A stretch of 36,654 nt of DNA from Oligoflexia bacterium (GTDB lineage Bacteria; Bdellovibrionota; UBA1018). Positions 14,994 through 24,018 of the stretch are shown piece by piece. A program made the position numbers and the translations under genes. The number at the start of each line of letters is the position of its first letter. Within the stretch, counting starts at the first letter, position 1. The DNA lies in contig CAITVN010000063.1 in the NCBI GenBank assembly GCA_903895855.1, positions 1-36,654 of the forward strand. The letters are read 5' to 3'. The notes under the pieces are model-generated. The model saw only the letters and a list, made by a program, of their open reading frames with translations, did not search any database and was not told where the DNA came from.

Positions 14994-16307
14994 ATGACGA
15001 AAAACGCTTCATCGAGAAAATTGTCAGTGATTGAACCCCAACGCGAGTCTCATCAGGTGAAGAACTCAGCAGCTGGTGATAGTCCGCTAAAATCGCTCAA
15101 TCGCCAGTTCGATCTGGCCGCCGACATTGTGGGTCTTGAACCCGACTTGCGTGAGCTCTTGAAAGCACCTTACCGTGAACTTCATGTGCAGATTCCGGTG
15201 AAAATGGATTCAGGTCGGCTAGAAATATTTCATGGATATCGAATTCAGCACAATGCGGTGCGCGGACCCTACAAAGGCGGCATCAGGTATCATCAAGACG
15301 TTGACCGTGACGAGGTCTTGGCGTTAGCCACTTTGATGTCGTGGAAAACGGCAGTGGTTGACATTCCGTTTGGCGGCGCAAAAGGTGGCGTGTGCGTTGA
15401 TCCACAGAAACTGAGTAAGCGAGAGTTGCAAGCGCTCACTCGTGGATTTATATCTAAAATAGATTTAATTATTGGCCCTCATCGCGACATTCCTGCACCT
15501 GACGTGAATACTGACGAAAAGATCATGGCCTGGATGATGGACGAGTACGGAAAGAAACACGGATATTGCCCTGGAATTGTCACAGGTAAACCGGTCGCCC
15601 TTGGTGGCAGTTTAGGGCGAAAAGAAGCGACAGGTAGAGGTGTTGTTTTTACCATTGTAGAAGCAGCCAAACATTTAAAGCTTGAACTAAAAAATGCGAC
15701 AGCCGTAGTGCAGGGATTTGGAAATGTCGGCTCTCATGCCGCGCTTTTCTTACACGAACTCGGTGTGAAAGTGATTGGAGTGACAGATGTCTCGGGTGGG
15801 TTTTATGATAAGAAAGGCCTCAATATTCCCGAGCTCATTGAACATTCAACGAAATACAAAACGTTGTCGGGTTATGTGAAGGCCGACTCTCTGAGTAACG
15901 ATGAGGCTCTAAGAACTGCCTGTGACATTTTGGTTCCTGCGGCGCTTGGAGGCGTATTTACCGCCGAAGTTGCCCGTGAGGTCGAGTGCAAGTTAATTGC
16001 AGAAGGGGCTAACAATCCTTCAACCGTTGAGGCCGACGAAATTTTTGAAAAAAAGGGTATCTTGGTGATTCCAGATATTCTTTGCAATGCGGGGGGCGTG
16101 ACGGTCAGTTATTTTGAGTGGGCTCAGAACCTTCAGCAGTACCGTTGGGATGTCGACAAGGTTAATGAAGAACTTGAAAAAATCATGACCCGGGCATTTA
16201 GTGAGGTTCACAAAATTGCGACTGAAAAGAAAATTTCACTGAGAACCGCTGCATTTGTTCTAGCAATTGAACGTTGCGCTACAGCCACGCGACTCCGGGT
16301 TCTCTGA
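14994..16307 (+). CDS. gdhA: Glutamate dehydrogenase (Glu/Leu/Phe/Val family)
   Basis: 437 residues from the ATG at 14994; GAGGAG at 14977-14982 is 11 bases away, while an upstream TTG at 14985 is too close to it. Conserved segments are the substrate-binding GPYKGGIRYH, the catalytic PFGGAKGGV with its lysine, the PAPDVNT segment, and a dinucleotide fold with GFGNVG. The enzyme interconverts glutamate and 2-oxoglutarate plus ammonia. An acidic residue (VTDVSGG) after the second beta strand of the fold suggests NAD rather than NADP, though this is not decisive. Length is typical for the bacterial hexameric type. A strong terminator follows the gene. Confidence 0.93.
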   Translation: MTKNASSRKLSVIEPQRESHQVKNSAAGDSPLKSLNRQFDLAADIVGLEPDLRELLKAPYRELHVQIPVKMDSGRLEIFHGYRIQHNAVRGPYKGGIRYHQDVDRDEVLALATLMSWKTAVVDIPFGGAKGGVCVDPQKLSKRELQALTRGFISKIDLIIGPHRDIPAPDVNTDEKIMAWMMDEYGKKHGYCPGIVTGKPVALGGSLGRKEATGRGVVFTIVEAAKHLKLELKNATAVVQGFGNVGSHAALFLHELGVKVIGVTDVSGGFYDKKGLNIPELIEHSTKYKTLSGYVKADSLSNDEALRTACDILVPAALGGVFTAEVAREVECKLIAEGANNPSTVEADEIFEKKGILVIPDILCNAGGVTVSYFEWAQNLQQYRWDVDKVNEELEKIMTRAFSEVHKIATEKKISLRTAAFVLAIERCATATRLRVL

Positions 16308-16330
16308 TGAAAATTGATTCGAATGTGAAA

Positions 16331-16366
16331 AAAAAGGCCCGATACCGTAAAGTATCGGGCCTTTTT
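16331..16366. terminator. Strong bidirectional terminator
   Basis: A 15-base perfect stem, 16331-16345 with 16352-16366, closes a 6-base loop. It has a GC-rich core (GGCCCGATAC) flanked by A5 on one side and T5 on the other. Because it lies between the convergent dehydrogenase and barrel genes, it can stop transcription in both directions. Confidence 0.92.
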
Positions 16367-16387
16367 CAATTGAGAATCGAGACTAAA

Positions 16388-17290
16388 CTAGAGAACTTTC
16401 CAAGTAATGTACATTTGGACGTTTGTGGTATCCAAACTCAACGCAGCATTTGTATTCATTTCAACAAACGGGGCCAAGTTAAAGTTCGGAGTGACATCCC
16501 ATCCAAATCCGAGGTCGACTGCTTGATCGTCAACAACGAGCCCAGTATTGGTTCCGCCGGCTTTTGATTTCACAGAACTGTCAAACCAGTAGCCGACATT
16601 CGCTGAGAAAGTATCCGAAATTTTGGCGTTAAGAGTGGGTGCGCCGATAAAGCGAAATAAACGCTTGCCATCAGGAATTGTCGAATAAAAATAAACATAA
16701 GGAATAGCTGCTAAATCAATCGAAAAAATCGAGCCTGGAATTTCAATACTCGCGACTTGAGTTGTTCTCAAAGCTCCCAGTGAATTTCTGGCTCTTGAAG
16801 CTTCAGTCACCGGTACATAGTAACGAAGGTCGCCGCCTAAGCTAAAGGGTCCTGATGCAAACTCTTTTCCGATACCGAATTTCAACCAAGGGTCATTGAG
16901 TTTGAAGGTCATGCCTTGAAAAACATTGGTGTCAAAATTGGCCACTGGGCCCAGAGACATTCCGTTGTTAAACTTATAAGATGCACCGATAGAGTGATTC
17001 ACTGATACCGGTGATTCTTTTGCCACATCAGTTGTGGTCGCCATTGGATTTGAGAGAATAGGACCATTGACGGCGCCTAAGTAGGATACGCCCAAACGGC
17101 TTGAAAGTGTTGGTGCCGCAGTTACCGTGCTGGTTGTGGCAGCTGTTGCAGCTGGAGCCGCACCTGCCGGAGTCGTGGTCGTTGTTGTGTCAGCAAAAAC
17201 TTGGCTCAAAGTGATCGAACTCAATGCCACAAGAGAAATCGCAATCATTACTACCCTTGTTGCCCCCGATTGATTCATGCAATTCTTCAT
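16388..17290 (-). CDS. Predicted outer-membrane beta-barrel protein
   Basis: 300 residues. A signal peptide ends near VFA-D (about 34), followed by a Thr/Ala-rich linker (35-63) and a barrel-like domain with repeated alternating strands, including a GASYKF segment and a WDVTPNFNLAPFVEM strand pair near the end. The C-terminus WKVL is compatible with a last barrel strand. A strong ribosome site, AGGAGAGG, precedes the ATG, and with its own terminator at 16331 the gene looks like a well-expressed single unit. The family is unknown to me; a porin-like role is possible. Confidence 0.72.
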   Translation of the reverse strand: MKNCMNQSGATRVVMIAISLVALSSITLSQVFADTTTTTTPAGAAPAATAATTSTVTAAPTLSSRLGVSYLGAVNGPILSNPMATTTDVAKESPVSVNHSIGASYKFNNGMSLGPVANFDTNVFQGMTFKLNDPWLKFGIGKEFASGPFSLGGDLRYYVPVTEASRARNSLGALRTTQVASIEIPGSIFSIDLAAIPYVYFYSTIPDGKRLFRFIGAPTLNAKISDTFSANVGYWFDSSVKSKAGGTNTGLVVDDQAVDLGFGWDVTPNFNLAPFVEMNTNAALSLDTTNVQMYITWKVL

Positions 17291-17402
17291 TACCTCTCCT
17301 TTGGTTGTGAGCTCAGTTAACTCAGTGCTCTCAACGTAAAACTATGCTTCTCTCTTCACTTCCCCCGTGTTCCCACGAAAGCGCCGAGAGGGTTATTTTT
17401 GT

Positions 17403-17426
17403 CGTCAAACGGTCCAGAGTTTGACG
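17403..17426. repeat. Perfect 8-base stem-loop
   Basis: CGTCAAAC at 17403-17410 pairs with GTTTGACG at 17419-17426 around an 8-base loop. It stands 3 bases from the next stem-loop. Confidence 0.6.
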
Positions 17427-17429
17427 TCT

Positions 17430-17448
17430 AGAGCAGAAGGGCTGCTCT
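17430..17448. repeat. Perfect 7-base stem-loop
   Basis: AGAGCAG at 17430-17436 pairs with CTGCTCT at 17442-17448 around the 5-base loop AAGGG. Together with the stem at 17403 it forms a tandem hairpin pair about 110-160 bases upstream of the barrel gene start. Confidence 0.6.
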
Positions 17449-17689
17449 GATCCCAGCGTCAACTTAATAACGCAGCTACGGCTTTAGCAAGACTTTTGCC
17501 AATCTGTCTAGATAAGGGGTAAAAATACTCGATTTATTTGAAAAAAGTGAATGAAGGCAGAATCGTTAAGAAAATTGGCCCAATTTGGTGAGTCTTATCA
17601 AAGTGCTACCCTAGAAAAACCGAAAGTCTCGATTTCTCAGGCCATGCAATAAAAATAAGATTGCAGGTCGCTCACGCATCAGTTTCACT

Positions 17690-17736
17690 GTGACACCAGT
17701 TTTCGAGCCTGTTTTGTCACCACAAAACTGTCGAAA
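17690..17736. repeat. Nested inverted repeats with two exclusive pairings
   Basis: TTTCGA (17701-17706) pairs with TCGAAA (17731-17736), and inside it GTTTTGT (17711-17717) pairs with ACAAAAC (17722-17728). Alternatively GTGACA (17690-17695) can pair with TGTCAC (17715-17720), which uses bases of the first structure. It lies about 190 bases before the gene at 17928. It could be a leader switch, an operator or chance. Confidence 0.5.
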
Positions 17737-17927
17737 GACTTGACGATAACTGGGTTACTAGTCAGTTTAACGCATTAAGTCAACCTGTTTGGGTTTTTTA
17801 TCTATTTCTGATATTGTGCGTCATTTTTCTTCTCTCGTGTTGACTCGAAGCGTAATTGGGGTAGTTTTAAGCCGAAGCGCGGTAAACCTATCAGGGCTAG
17901 CCTTACCAAAGAAAAGGACAAGACACT

Positions 17928-19481
17928 GTGCTCAAACCCATTCTCCTCTTAGTTGGATTCGTCACGGGACTGATGGCGGTCACTTTTTTTTACAGGGTGG
18001 CCGAGGCTTCTGATCTCGTCACCGATGACAACAACGGGGGTGAACACCGCACGGGATTAACTGACGCTCTTCGCCGAGTGGTCTTAGTGATCGCGGGTAA
18101 GCCCGTGATCATCGATGAAAAAATGATTGATGAAATGGTGGGGGAGCCGGGCACACTCAAGGCTGAAACTGAGGCCCGCCTATCAACCCTTCCGTCTAAA
18201 GAGCGAATGCGCCTTTACACTTTTATGGCCCAAAATTTTTCGGCGTTGGCCGCGAGTGACGGTTCGATGAATTCATCAGAAGGGCCTCTTGTGCTAGGCG
18301 GTTTACCTGTTGCCTTAACGTTACCCGAAAAAGAGAGTGAGGCTCTCATTAGAAATTTAGCCGATGGTTTTCGGGGTCACTTTTCGACGGCAGAGATCAT
18401 CGATCTGGGAGTTTACCTTCTTTCGAAGTTTTCTTTTTTCCCGAAAGAGCCGGCTGAGTGGAATCGGTTAAAACAGCGAATTGTACGCTACGATATTTGG
18501 CTTGGGCTTGCGATGGCATTGGCTTATGCGACTCGCGACGAGTTGGATCTACGAATGTCAGGTTGGTTAGTTAAAGTACCCGGCACAGACTTTCGAGTCG
18601 GCTGGTACGGTAGTGCCGAGCAACTGGGGTTTGAAATGCACCCCAAACTCAGGTACGGCATGAACCTCAGAACGAAAGAGTTTGGAGTCAGTGTTGGCGG
18701 CGTTGAACGCCCGAATGCAGAGGCTGATTCAGGGCCCGATCATGAAAAAAGAGCCTTCGAGCTTCAAATTAGAAATCGATGGCTTGAGCGCTTTGGTAAT
18801 TTGACTGGGTGGGAGCTCGATTCAACGGCCGCGGTTCGGTACATTGGAAGCCACGAAGACCGGTCTCAAAATGGAGATTTCGAGGGCCTAATGAACGCCT
18901 ACGCTAGAAAAGGGAGATTTTTAGGAAGGCGAGCTAACTCTCTCATGGTCAGCGCGAAAGCTGACGGCAACTTTCGAAATCGTTTTACGCTTGAAACGAG
19001 TGGCACCTTCGAGAATGAAGATGCGGGATTGCAAATCTCGCTCATGGCAAAGGCCTCGCAGACGCCAGATCAATCAAAACCAGAATATTTCGCGGGAGTC
19101 TTTGCTGGCGGTGGATTTCAGTCTGACTGTGGCACCCTGAGGCGCGGCTTGTATTCGACGGGTGCGATGATTCGAGACGAGGTCGAATTGCTTGAGAAGT
19201 ACTCAGTTCTGATTGTAACTCAGGCGAAGGTGTTTGAGGGCTTGCTCAGTCAACCATCCGAAACTGCATTTACCGAGTGGGCTGACTCAACTAAGGTGAT
19301 TGTTGAGTCGCTCGACAACCTCAAAGAAAGTGTTCAAGGTCGATGGGTGAGTTACCGCGAGATTCAAAGCCGTTTTTCGGATAAGTGCGTCGAATCTGCG
19401 GCAGTTGGTAAGGTGGGATTTGGTCCGCTCGATCTTGAAGATTTTGCGAAGCTTGAACGCTGGGGCGTTGAAGTTGATTAG
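17928..19481 (+). CDS. Exported protein of unknown function
   Basis: 517 residues from a GTG with AAGGA 9 bases upstream. The N-terminus has a signal peptide (about 1-27, VAEA-S). Residues 30-190 look helical with acidic and Leu-rich stretches. About 195-400 alternate short polar and hydrophobic strands and could be a beta domain; the last 110 residues again look helical. Only two cysteines are clear in the mature part, in QSDCGT and DKCVES, and they may form a disulfide. I recognise no family. The gene stands alone on its strand, convergent with the gene at 19495. Confidence 0.72.
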   Translation: MLKPILLLVGFVTGLMAVTFFYRVAEASDLVTDDNNGGEHRTGLTDALRRVVLVIAGKPVIIDEKMIDEMVGEPGTLKAETEARLSTLPSKERMRLYTFMAQNFSALAASDGSMNSSEGPLVLGGLPVALTLPEKESEALIRNLADGFRGHFSTAEIIDLGVYLLSKFSFFPKEPAEWNRLKQRIVRYDIWLGLAMALAYATRDELDLRMSGWLVKVPGTDFRVGWYGSAEQLGFEMHPKLRYGMNLRTKEFGVSVGGVERPNAEADSGPDHEKRAFELQIRNRWLERFGNLTGWELDSTAAVRYIGSHEDRSQNGDFEGLMNAYARKGRFLGRRANSLMVSAKADGNFRNRFTLETSGTFENEDAGLQISLMAKASQTPDQSKPEYFAGVFAGGGFQSDCGTLRRGLYSTGAMIRDEVELLEKYSVLIVTQAKVFEGLLSQPSETAFTEWADSTKVIVESLDNLKESVQGRWVSYREIQSRFSDKCVESAAVGKVGFGPLDLEDFAKLERWGVEVD

Positions 19482-19494
19482 CGGCCTAGGTCGC

Positions 19495-20376
19495 TCACTT
19501 ATTCTTTTGTGCTGCTAAGCGAAGCTGAGCGGCTTGATTATCGAGGTATTTACCACCTTGCTCTTCAACAACGCTGCGCATGCGCCCCTTGCTCAGCAGT
19601 GAGATCAAGTCGGTGGCTTTGAGTAGATCAAACTCAACAATCAACGCTTGAACAATGAGAACCTGGTTAAGAGTGGGGTCGCAAGTGATGTCAATCCATT
19701 CGCCCCAACCGTCAAAATAGTGGTCAGTATAGGCGTCGCGAATCCATAACGTTGCGTGATGGTTTGCAAGCGCAATGCGTCGATCAAATAGTTGTCTTTG
19801 AACGCGCATTTTCTTGGGCGCTAGGTCAAGTCGACTAACCCACAGTGAAACTTCGTCCGGCTTTTTCAGAGGCGATTTAAAACCTTGGCCTTCAAATAAT
19901 GCCCACGGGTCAGAAAGCGCTCCTCGAAACTCGTATTCAGGTCTCGCTAGAGTGCGGCGGTAATTGAGTGCTCGCGCCTCGACCAGTGAGAGAAACCGTT
20001 CAAACCGCTTGGACTCAGTGACCTCTTTTAGTTTGCCGGCTTCAGCCGAATTCAATTTCACTTTACAAGGAGCTTTTGCGCAGCTGATGATGGCATCAAG
20101 ATCGTCTTCGTTCCAGGGTTCCCAATGTGCAAATGCTGCCTTCCATGAAGTCGATTCTTCAGGTGACTCGATGAGAACTCCAGTGGGGATGTTTTTGAGA
20201 GCGTCCAACCACGACTCGCATTTTCCCATTTGAGGTTGGCTGATCTGCTCGGCTCGAACGACGGTCAATACGGGGTCTTTGGCCTCAAACCCATGCCAAG
20301 GGTTTTCCTTTTTCACCAAATCAGTGACGTTCCCAAAGGGTATCAGCAAAAGTCCAAGCGCAGCCAACGAGTTCAT
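19495..20376 (-). CDS. Probable exported protein of unknown function
   Basis: 293 residues. The first 14 residues are hydrophobic (MNSLAALGLLLIPF) and could be a short signal sequence without the usual positive charge. The rest is soluble, with several Trp-rich motifs (NPWHGF, AHWEPWNEDD, DGWGEWID) and four cysteines (KCESW, ISCAKAPCK, DITCD). No known domain is recognised. It is convergent with 17928 and divergent from the RND exporter. The ribosome site is weak, so the exact start is uncertain. Confidence 0.62.
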   Translation of the reverse strand: MNSLAALGLLLIPFGNVTDLVKKENPWHGFEAKDPVLTVVRAEQISQPQMGKCESWLDALKNIPTGVLIESPEESTSWKAAFAHWEPWNEDDLDAIISCAKAPCKVKLNSAEAGKLKEVTESKRFERFLSLVEARALNYRRTLARPEYEFRGALSDPWALFEGQGFKSPLKKPDEVSLWVSRLDLAPKKMRVQRQLFDRRIALANHHATLWIRDAYTDHYFDGWGEWIDITCDPTLNQVLIVQALIVEFDLLKATDLISLLSKGRMRSVVEEQGGKYLDNQAAQLRLAAQKNK

Positions 20377-20492
20377 AGATCTTCGGAGGTTACCCTCTGG
20401 GGGCCCGTTTTACCAACCCGTTTTTAAAAATGCATTTTGATGATTTATCATCGTAGACGAGAGCTCGGTCTTTATGTGATACAGGCGTGACG

Positions 20493-22934
20493 ATGCGTTC
20501 GTTCTCGGGATTTATTCAAAAGTGGGCAGGGCTGATTGTGCTCGTTGGCACCCTGTTAGCGGTAGTGGGCGCATTTTATTCAGTTCTTTTATATAAGAAC
20601 CTTCGTACAAATATTGAAGAGCTTTTGCCTGCGACCGCCCGAAGTGTGATTGACATGGACGAGGTGACCCATCGCCTTGAGTCAATCGATAATCTGGCGA
20701 TTTTGGTGTTTTGTTCAGATACCAAGGCAAGTAAGCGATTCGTTGATGATCTCGCGGCAGTTTTAGAGAAAGCGCCTCCAAATATCATAACGAGCGTTGA
20801 ATACCGAATAGACAAAGAATTGAAGTTTTTCAAAGATCGCCAAGTTCTGTATATGGAGGTTGATGACTTGATCAAAGTCAAAAACTACATACAGCAGCGC
20901 CTGGTTTATGAGAAGAAAATCAGAAATCCCCTCAATATTTTTAGTCAAGAGACGATTCCTGAACCCTACCTCAATTTTGCAGCACTTAAGAAAAAATACG
21001 AAGGCAAAGTCTCGGCTTACAGTCGCTTTACTGATGGTTACTATGCAACTCAAGACGGTAAGAAACGAGTGGTCCTTGCTTACATGCCGGGAAAATCGTC
21101 GGGCATCGACCAGATTCATCGCATTAAGAATTATGTCGTACAGGCGATTGCCAAACTGAATCCCACTTCTTATGCGCCAGATCTCGAGATTCATTATACG
21201 GGCGGCGTTGAAAACATGCTCGAAGAACAAGGAGCTCTGGTTGCTGATCTCGAATTGTCGACAGTCATCGTGGTTGTCTTGGTCACTTTGGCGATGTTTA
21301 TCTTTTTTCGAGCTTTTCGGGCAACAGTGGCTCTTATTTTTAGCCTTTTTTCGGGCACCTTGTGGACCTTTGGGGTGGCTTACTTCGCGGTTGGTTATTT
21401 GAATGCCAATTCTGCGTTTCTCGGAAGTATTGTGATAGGTAACGGAATCAACTTTGGCATTATTTTCTTAGCCCGTTATCTAGAAGAGAGGCGAAATCAC
21501 CTTGATCATGAGAGTTCGTTGAATACGACGATGTCTCACACTTCTATTGCAACTTGGACCGCGGCTTTGGCTGCCGGCTTGTCTTATGGATCGCTCATTT
21601 TAACCAGTTTTCGAGGGTTTAAGCAGTTTGGTATCATTGGCTTGATTGGAATGATTCTGTGTTGGGTGAGTACCTACACGATGCTGCCAGCGTTGTTGAC
21701 CGTGCTTGATAGAATGAAAGCTTTAGTTCCGGCCAATCAGCCCACCAGAAAATCGATTTTTGCCGAGGGCTTGGCAAACTTCGTGAGTAAAAACCCTCGA
21801 GCGATCTGGAGTGTCTCAATGGGGCTGACTTTGGTGGCCCTGGCGATGTTCTCTCGGTTTACCCCTCGCATCATCGAAACAAACCTAGCTAATATGCGTA
21901 GCAAGTCGGGCAGCACTGGTGGCAGTACCTACATGTCGAAATACATGGACGAAATTTTTCAGCGGTACCTTTCGCCAATGGCACTACTTCCTCGTAGCCT
22001 TAAAGACACTGAGATCATTGGTGAGCGATTGAAAGAGTTAAAGGCAAAACAGGGCGAAAAAGGGTTGATTGCTGCGGTTCAGACTATTGGTGATTTTCTG
22101 CCCAAGAATCAGGAAAAAAAGATCGAGGTTTTGCGTGAAATTGACAAGCTCCTTCCTCCGCATGTTTTGGCTCGAGCATCTGTTGAAGATCAGAAGCTCG
22201 TTCGTGAGTTTTTAAATCCGACAACCTTGCGCCCCATTCAGATGAGTGAGCTGCCCAAGCTCGTTCTGGATCGATTTACCGAGAAAGACGGCAGTATTGG
22301 AAAACTCGTTCTCGTTGAGCCTCCACTCGATGACAGTACCTGGGAAGGCAACCGATTGACCGGAATTGTGGCTGACTTGAGAAATACCGCTGATTCAGTC
22401 GCACCTGGCACCCCGGTTGCGGGGCACCTTCCGATTGCATCTGATATGGTTGAAGCAGTCACCCGAGATGGTCCTCGGGCCACAGTTTTTGCGTTTCTGG
22501 CTGTTTTCATTTTGGTCGTTTTCTTGTTTCGCAGTGGTAAAACAATTGGTCTCATTCTTTTTTCTCTCATGCTCGGAATTGTTTGGATGGCGGGTGTCGT
22601 TCTTGGGTTTGGGTTTAAGATCAATTTCTTGAATTTTATTGCCCTCCCGATCACTTTCGGTATCGGTGTTGACTATGGAGTCAATATTTTTCAACGCTAC
22701 CGCGAAGAGGGTGGCAATAGCATTCTCAAGGTTATTCGAGATACCGGAGGTGCTGTCGCCCTTTGTAGTTTTTCGACCATAGTCGGTTACAGTTCTCTGT
22801 TGATCGCTGATAACCGAGGCTTTGTTAGTTTTGGTGTTCTTGCGGTGCTGGGTGAAGTTACCTGTGCGTTAGCGGCAATTGTGGTTTTGCCTGCGTACCT
22901 GCTATTGCGTGATCGACGTAAGACAATTATATAA
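20493..22934 (+). CDS. RND/MMPL-family membrane exporter
   Basis: About 813 residues from the ATG at 20493, with AGG 7 bases upstream; a GTG at 20487 is too close to that site. Two equal halves each have one membrane segment, a periplasmic domain and five further membrane segments, the layout of MMPL/HpnN-type exporters. The membrane blocks lie at about 250-400 and 655-810, with the FGIGVDYGVNIFQRYREE segment in the second and GNGINFGIIFLARYLEERR in the first. This class usually moves lipids or hydrophobic compounds. The next gene starts 12 bases later and belongs to inositol-lipid synthesis, so a lipid substrate is likely by context. Confidence 0.88.
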   Translation: MRSFSGFIQKWAGLIVLVGTLLAVVGAFYSVLLYKNLRTNIEELLPATARSVIDMDEVTHRLESIDNLAILVFCSDTKASKRFVDDLAAVLEKAPPNIITSVEYRIDKELKFFKDRQVLYMEVDDLIKVKNYIQQRLVYEKKIRNPLNIFSQETIPEPYLNFAALKKKYEGKVSAYSRFTDGYYATQDGKKRVVLAYMPGKSSGIDQIHRIKNYVVQAIAKLNPTSYAPDLEIHYTGGVENMLEEQGALVADLELSTVIVVVLVTLAMFIFFRAFRATVALIFSLFSGTLWTFGVAYFAVGYLNANSAFLGSIVIGNGINFGIIFLARYLEERRNHLDHESSLNTTMSHTSIATWTAALAAGLSYGSLILTSFRGFKQFGIIGLIGMILCWVSTYTMLPALLTVLDRMKALVPANQPTRKSIFAEGLANFVSKNPRAIWSVSMGLTLVALAMFSRFTPRIIETNLANMRSKSGSTGGSTYMSKYMDEIFQRYLSPMALLPRSLKDTEIIGERLKELKAKQGEKGLIAAVQTIGDFLPKNQEKKIEVLREIDKLLPPHVLARASVEDQKLVREFLNPTTLRPIQMSELPKLVLDRFTEKDGSIGKLVLVEPPLDDSTWEGNRLTGIVADLRNTADSVAPGTPVAGHLPIASDMVEAVTRDGPRATVFAFLAVFILVVFLFRSGKTIGLILFSLMLGIVWMAGVVLGFGFKINFLNFIALPITFGIGVDYGVNIFQRYREEGGNSILKVIRDTGGAVALCSFSTIVGYSSLLIADNRGFVSFGVLAVLGEVTCALAAIVVLPAYLLLRDRRKTII

Positions 22935-22946
22935 TCTATTATACCT

Positions 22947-23981
22947 ATGAGTGACGAATCATCTGATGGCGTTTGGAGTAAATTGATGAAGCAACTTGGC
23001 CAGTCTGAGCTGTTGCAGCAATGGTATCGTTCTTGGTTCTTGTGGTGGAAAGAGCAAACAGTTTTTCGAAAGGTTTTTCCCGGAATTTCGATTTGCCTTT
23101 ATTGGCTGGTGATTGGTGCTTTAGGTGGCTTTACGGGTGATCACCTGACCGTTGGAGTTCTACTGTTTCTTTTGTCTTATGGGGGGAGAGCTCTGGTTCC
23201 GTTGCTCGAATTCTGCCTTCCTTTCTTACTCACCAGTATTGTTTACGACAGTCAGCGCCATTATAGCGATTACATTCGCGGCCCCATACATGTCACTGAA
23301 CCTTATAATTTTGATAAGACGTTTTTTGGAATTTCGACTCCCCAAGGGGTATTGACCCCAAATGAGTGGTTTCAGATTCACACTCATCCCGTATTAGATG
23401 TCATCATGGGGTTTTACTACCTTGCATTTTTTGCTATATTTATGGGGGTTGCTGCTTACTTCTATTTTTGGTTGACCAAGAAAGGCACCCCAAAGTTTTC
23501 TGCCAGTGAGATGAAAGTTCGCGTGCCCCGCGTGATCTGGGGTTTTTTTTGGCTCAATATGTTGGGGTATTCGACCTATTATTGGTACGCGGCTGCTCCG
23601 CCTTGGTATGTCACGAAATATGGTCTGGGTCCGCCTAATATGAGCGCAGTGGCGAGCTCTGCTGGATGTGTCAGGTTTGATCAGGTTCTCGGCACCCACT
23701 TTTTTAGTGAGCTTTATTCTCGCTCGGCCGATGTTTTTGGGGCCATTCCTTCATTGCACGTAGCCTTTCCGCTCTTGGCGTTTTACTACGCGATTCAGTT
23801 CGGGGCCGCCCAATTTTTTTGCCTACTCTTCTATGGTTGTATGGTTTTTGCGGCTGTTTATTTCAATCATCATTATGTATTAGATGTGATCTGGGGGTCT
23901 TGTTACGCGGTCATCATTGGGGTAATTACCGATCAAGTTTATTCGCGGTACCTATTGAAAAATAGTTCAATTAAGGTATGA
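22947..23981 (+). CDS. Aur1-like PAP2-family inositolphosphotransferase or phosphatase
   Basis: A 344-residue protein with six or more membrane segments. The PAP2 motifs appear in the Aur1 (inositol phosphorylceramide synthase) form: APPWY at 217-221, then SSAG, VRFDQVLGTH, GAIPSLH with H271, and HHYVLD with H309 and D313. The H...H-x3-D spacing (38 and 4) is close to the H255/H294/D298 triad of yeast Aur1. Fungal Aur1 transfers phosphoinositol from phosphatidylinositol to ceramide. Neighbouring genes make inositol phosphate and a phosphatidyl-alcohol. It may instead be a phosphatase that removes the phosphate from phosphatidylinositol phosphate. The family is confident; the reaction is inferred. 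Confidence 0.82.
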   Translation: MSDESSDGVWSKLMKQLGQSELLQQWYRSWFLWWKEQTVFRKVFPGISICLYWLVIGALGGFTGDHLTVGVLLFLLSYGGRALVPLLEFCLPFLLTSIVYDSQRHYSDYIRGPIHVTEPYNFDKTFFGISTPQGVLTPNEWFQIHTHPVLDVIMGFYYLAFFAIFMGVAAYFYFWLTKKGTPKFSASEMKVRVPRVIWGFFWLNMLGYSTYYWYAAAPPWYVTKYGLGPPNMSAVASSAGCVRFDQVLGTHFFSELYSRSADVFGAIPSLHVAFPLLAFYYAIQFGAAQFFCLLFYGCMVFAAVYFNHHYVLDVIWGSCYAVIIGVITDQVYSRYLLKNSSIKV

Positions 23982-24018
23982 CAGGCCATCTCACAAGAAA
24001 GATATCAAGAAAGATACG

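Larger units (their letters stand above)
17291..17927. other. Long structured intergenic region between divergent genes
   Basis: 637 bases without a convincing gene separate the barrel gene (minus) from the exported-protein gene (plus). It contains at least three perfect short stem-loops, listed separately, and several AT-rich stretches. No T-run follows the stems, so they are not plain terminators. The region could hold a small RNA, a long 5' leader or protein-binding sites. A 74-codon open frame at 17789-18013 overlaps the start of the next gene and is probably chance. Confidence 0.55.
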
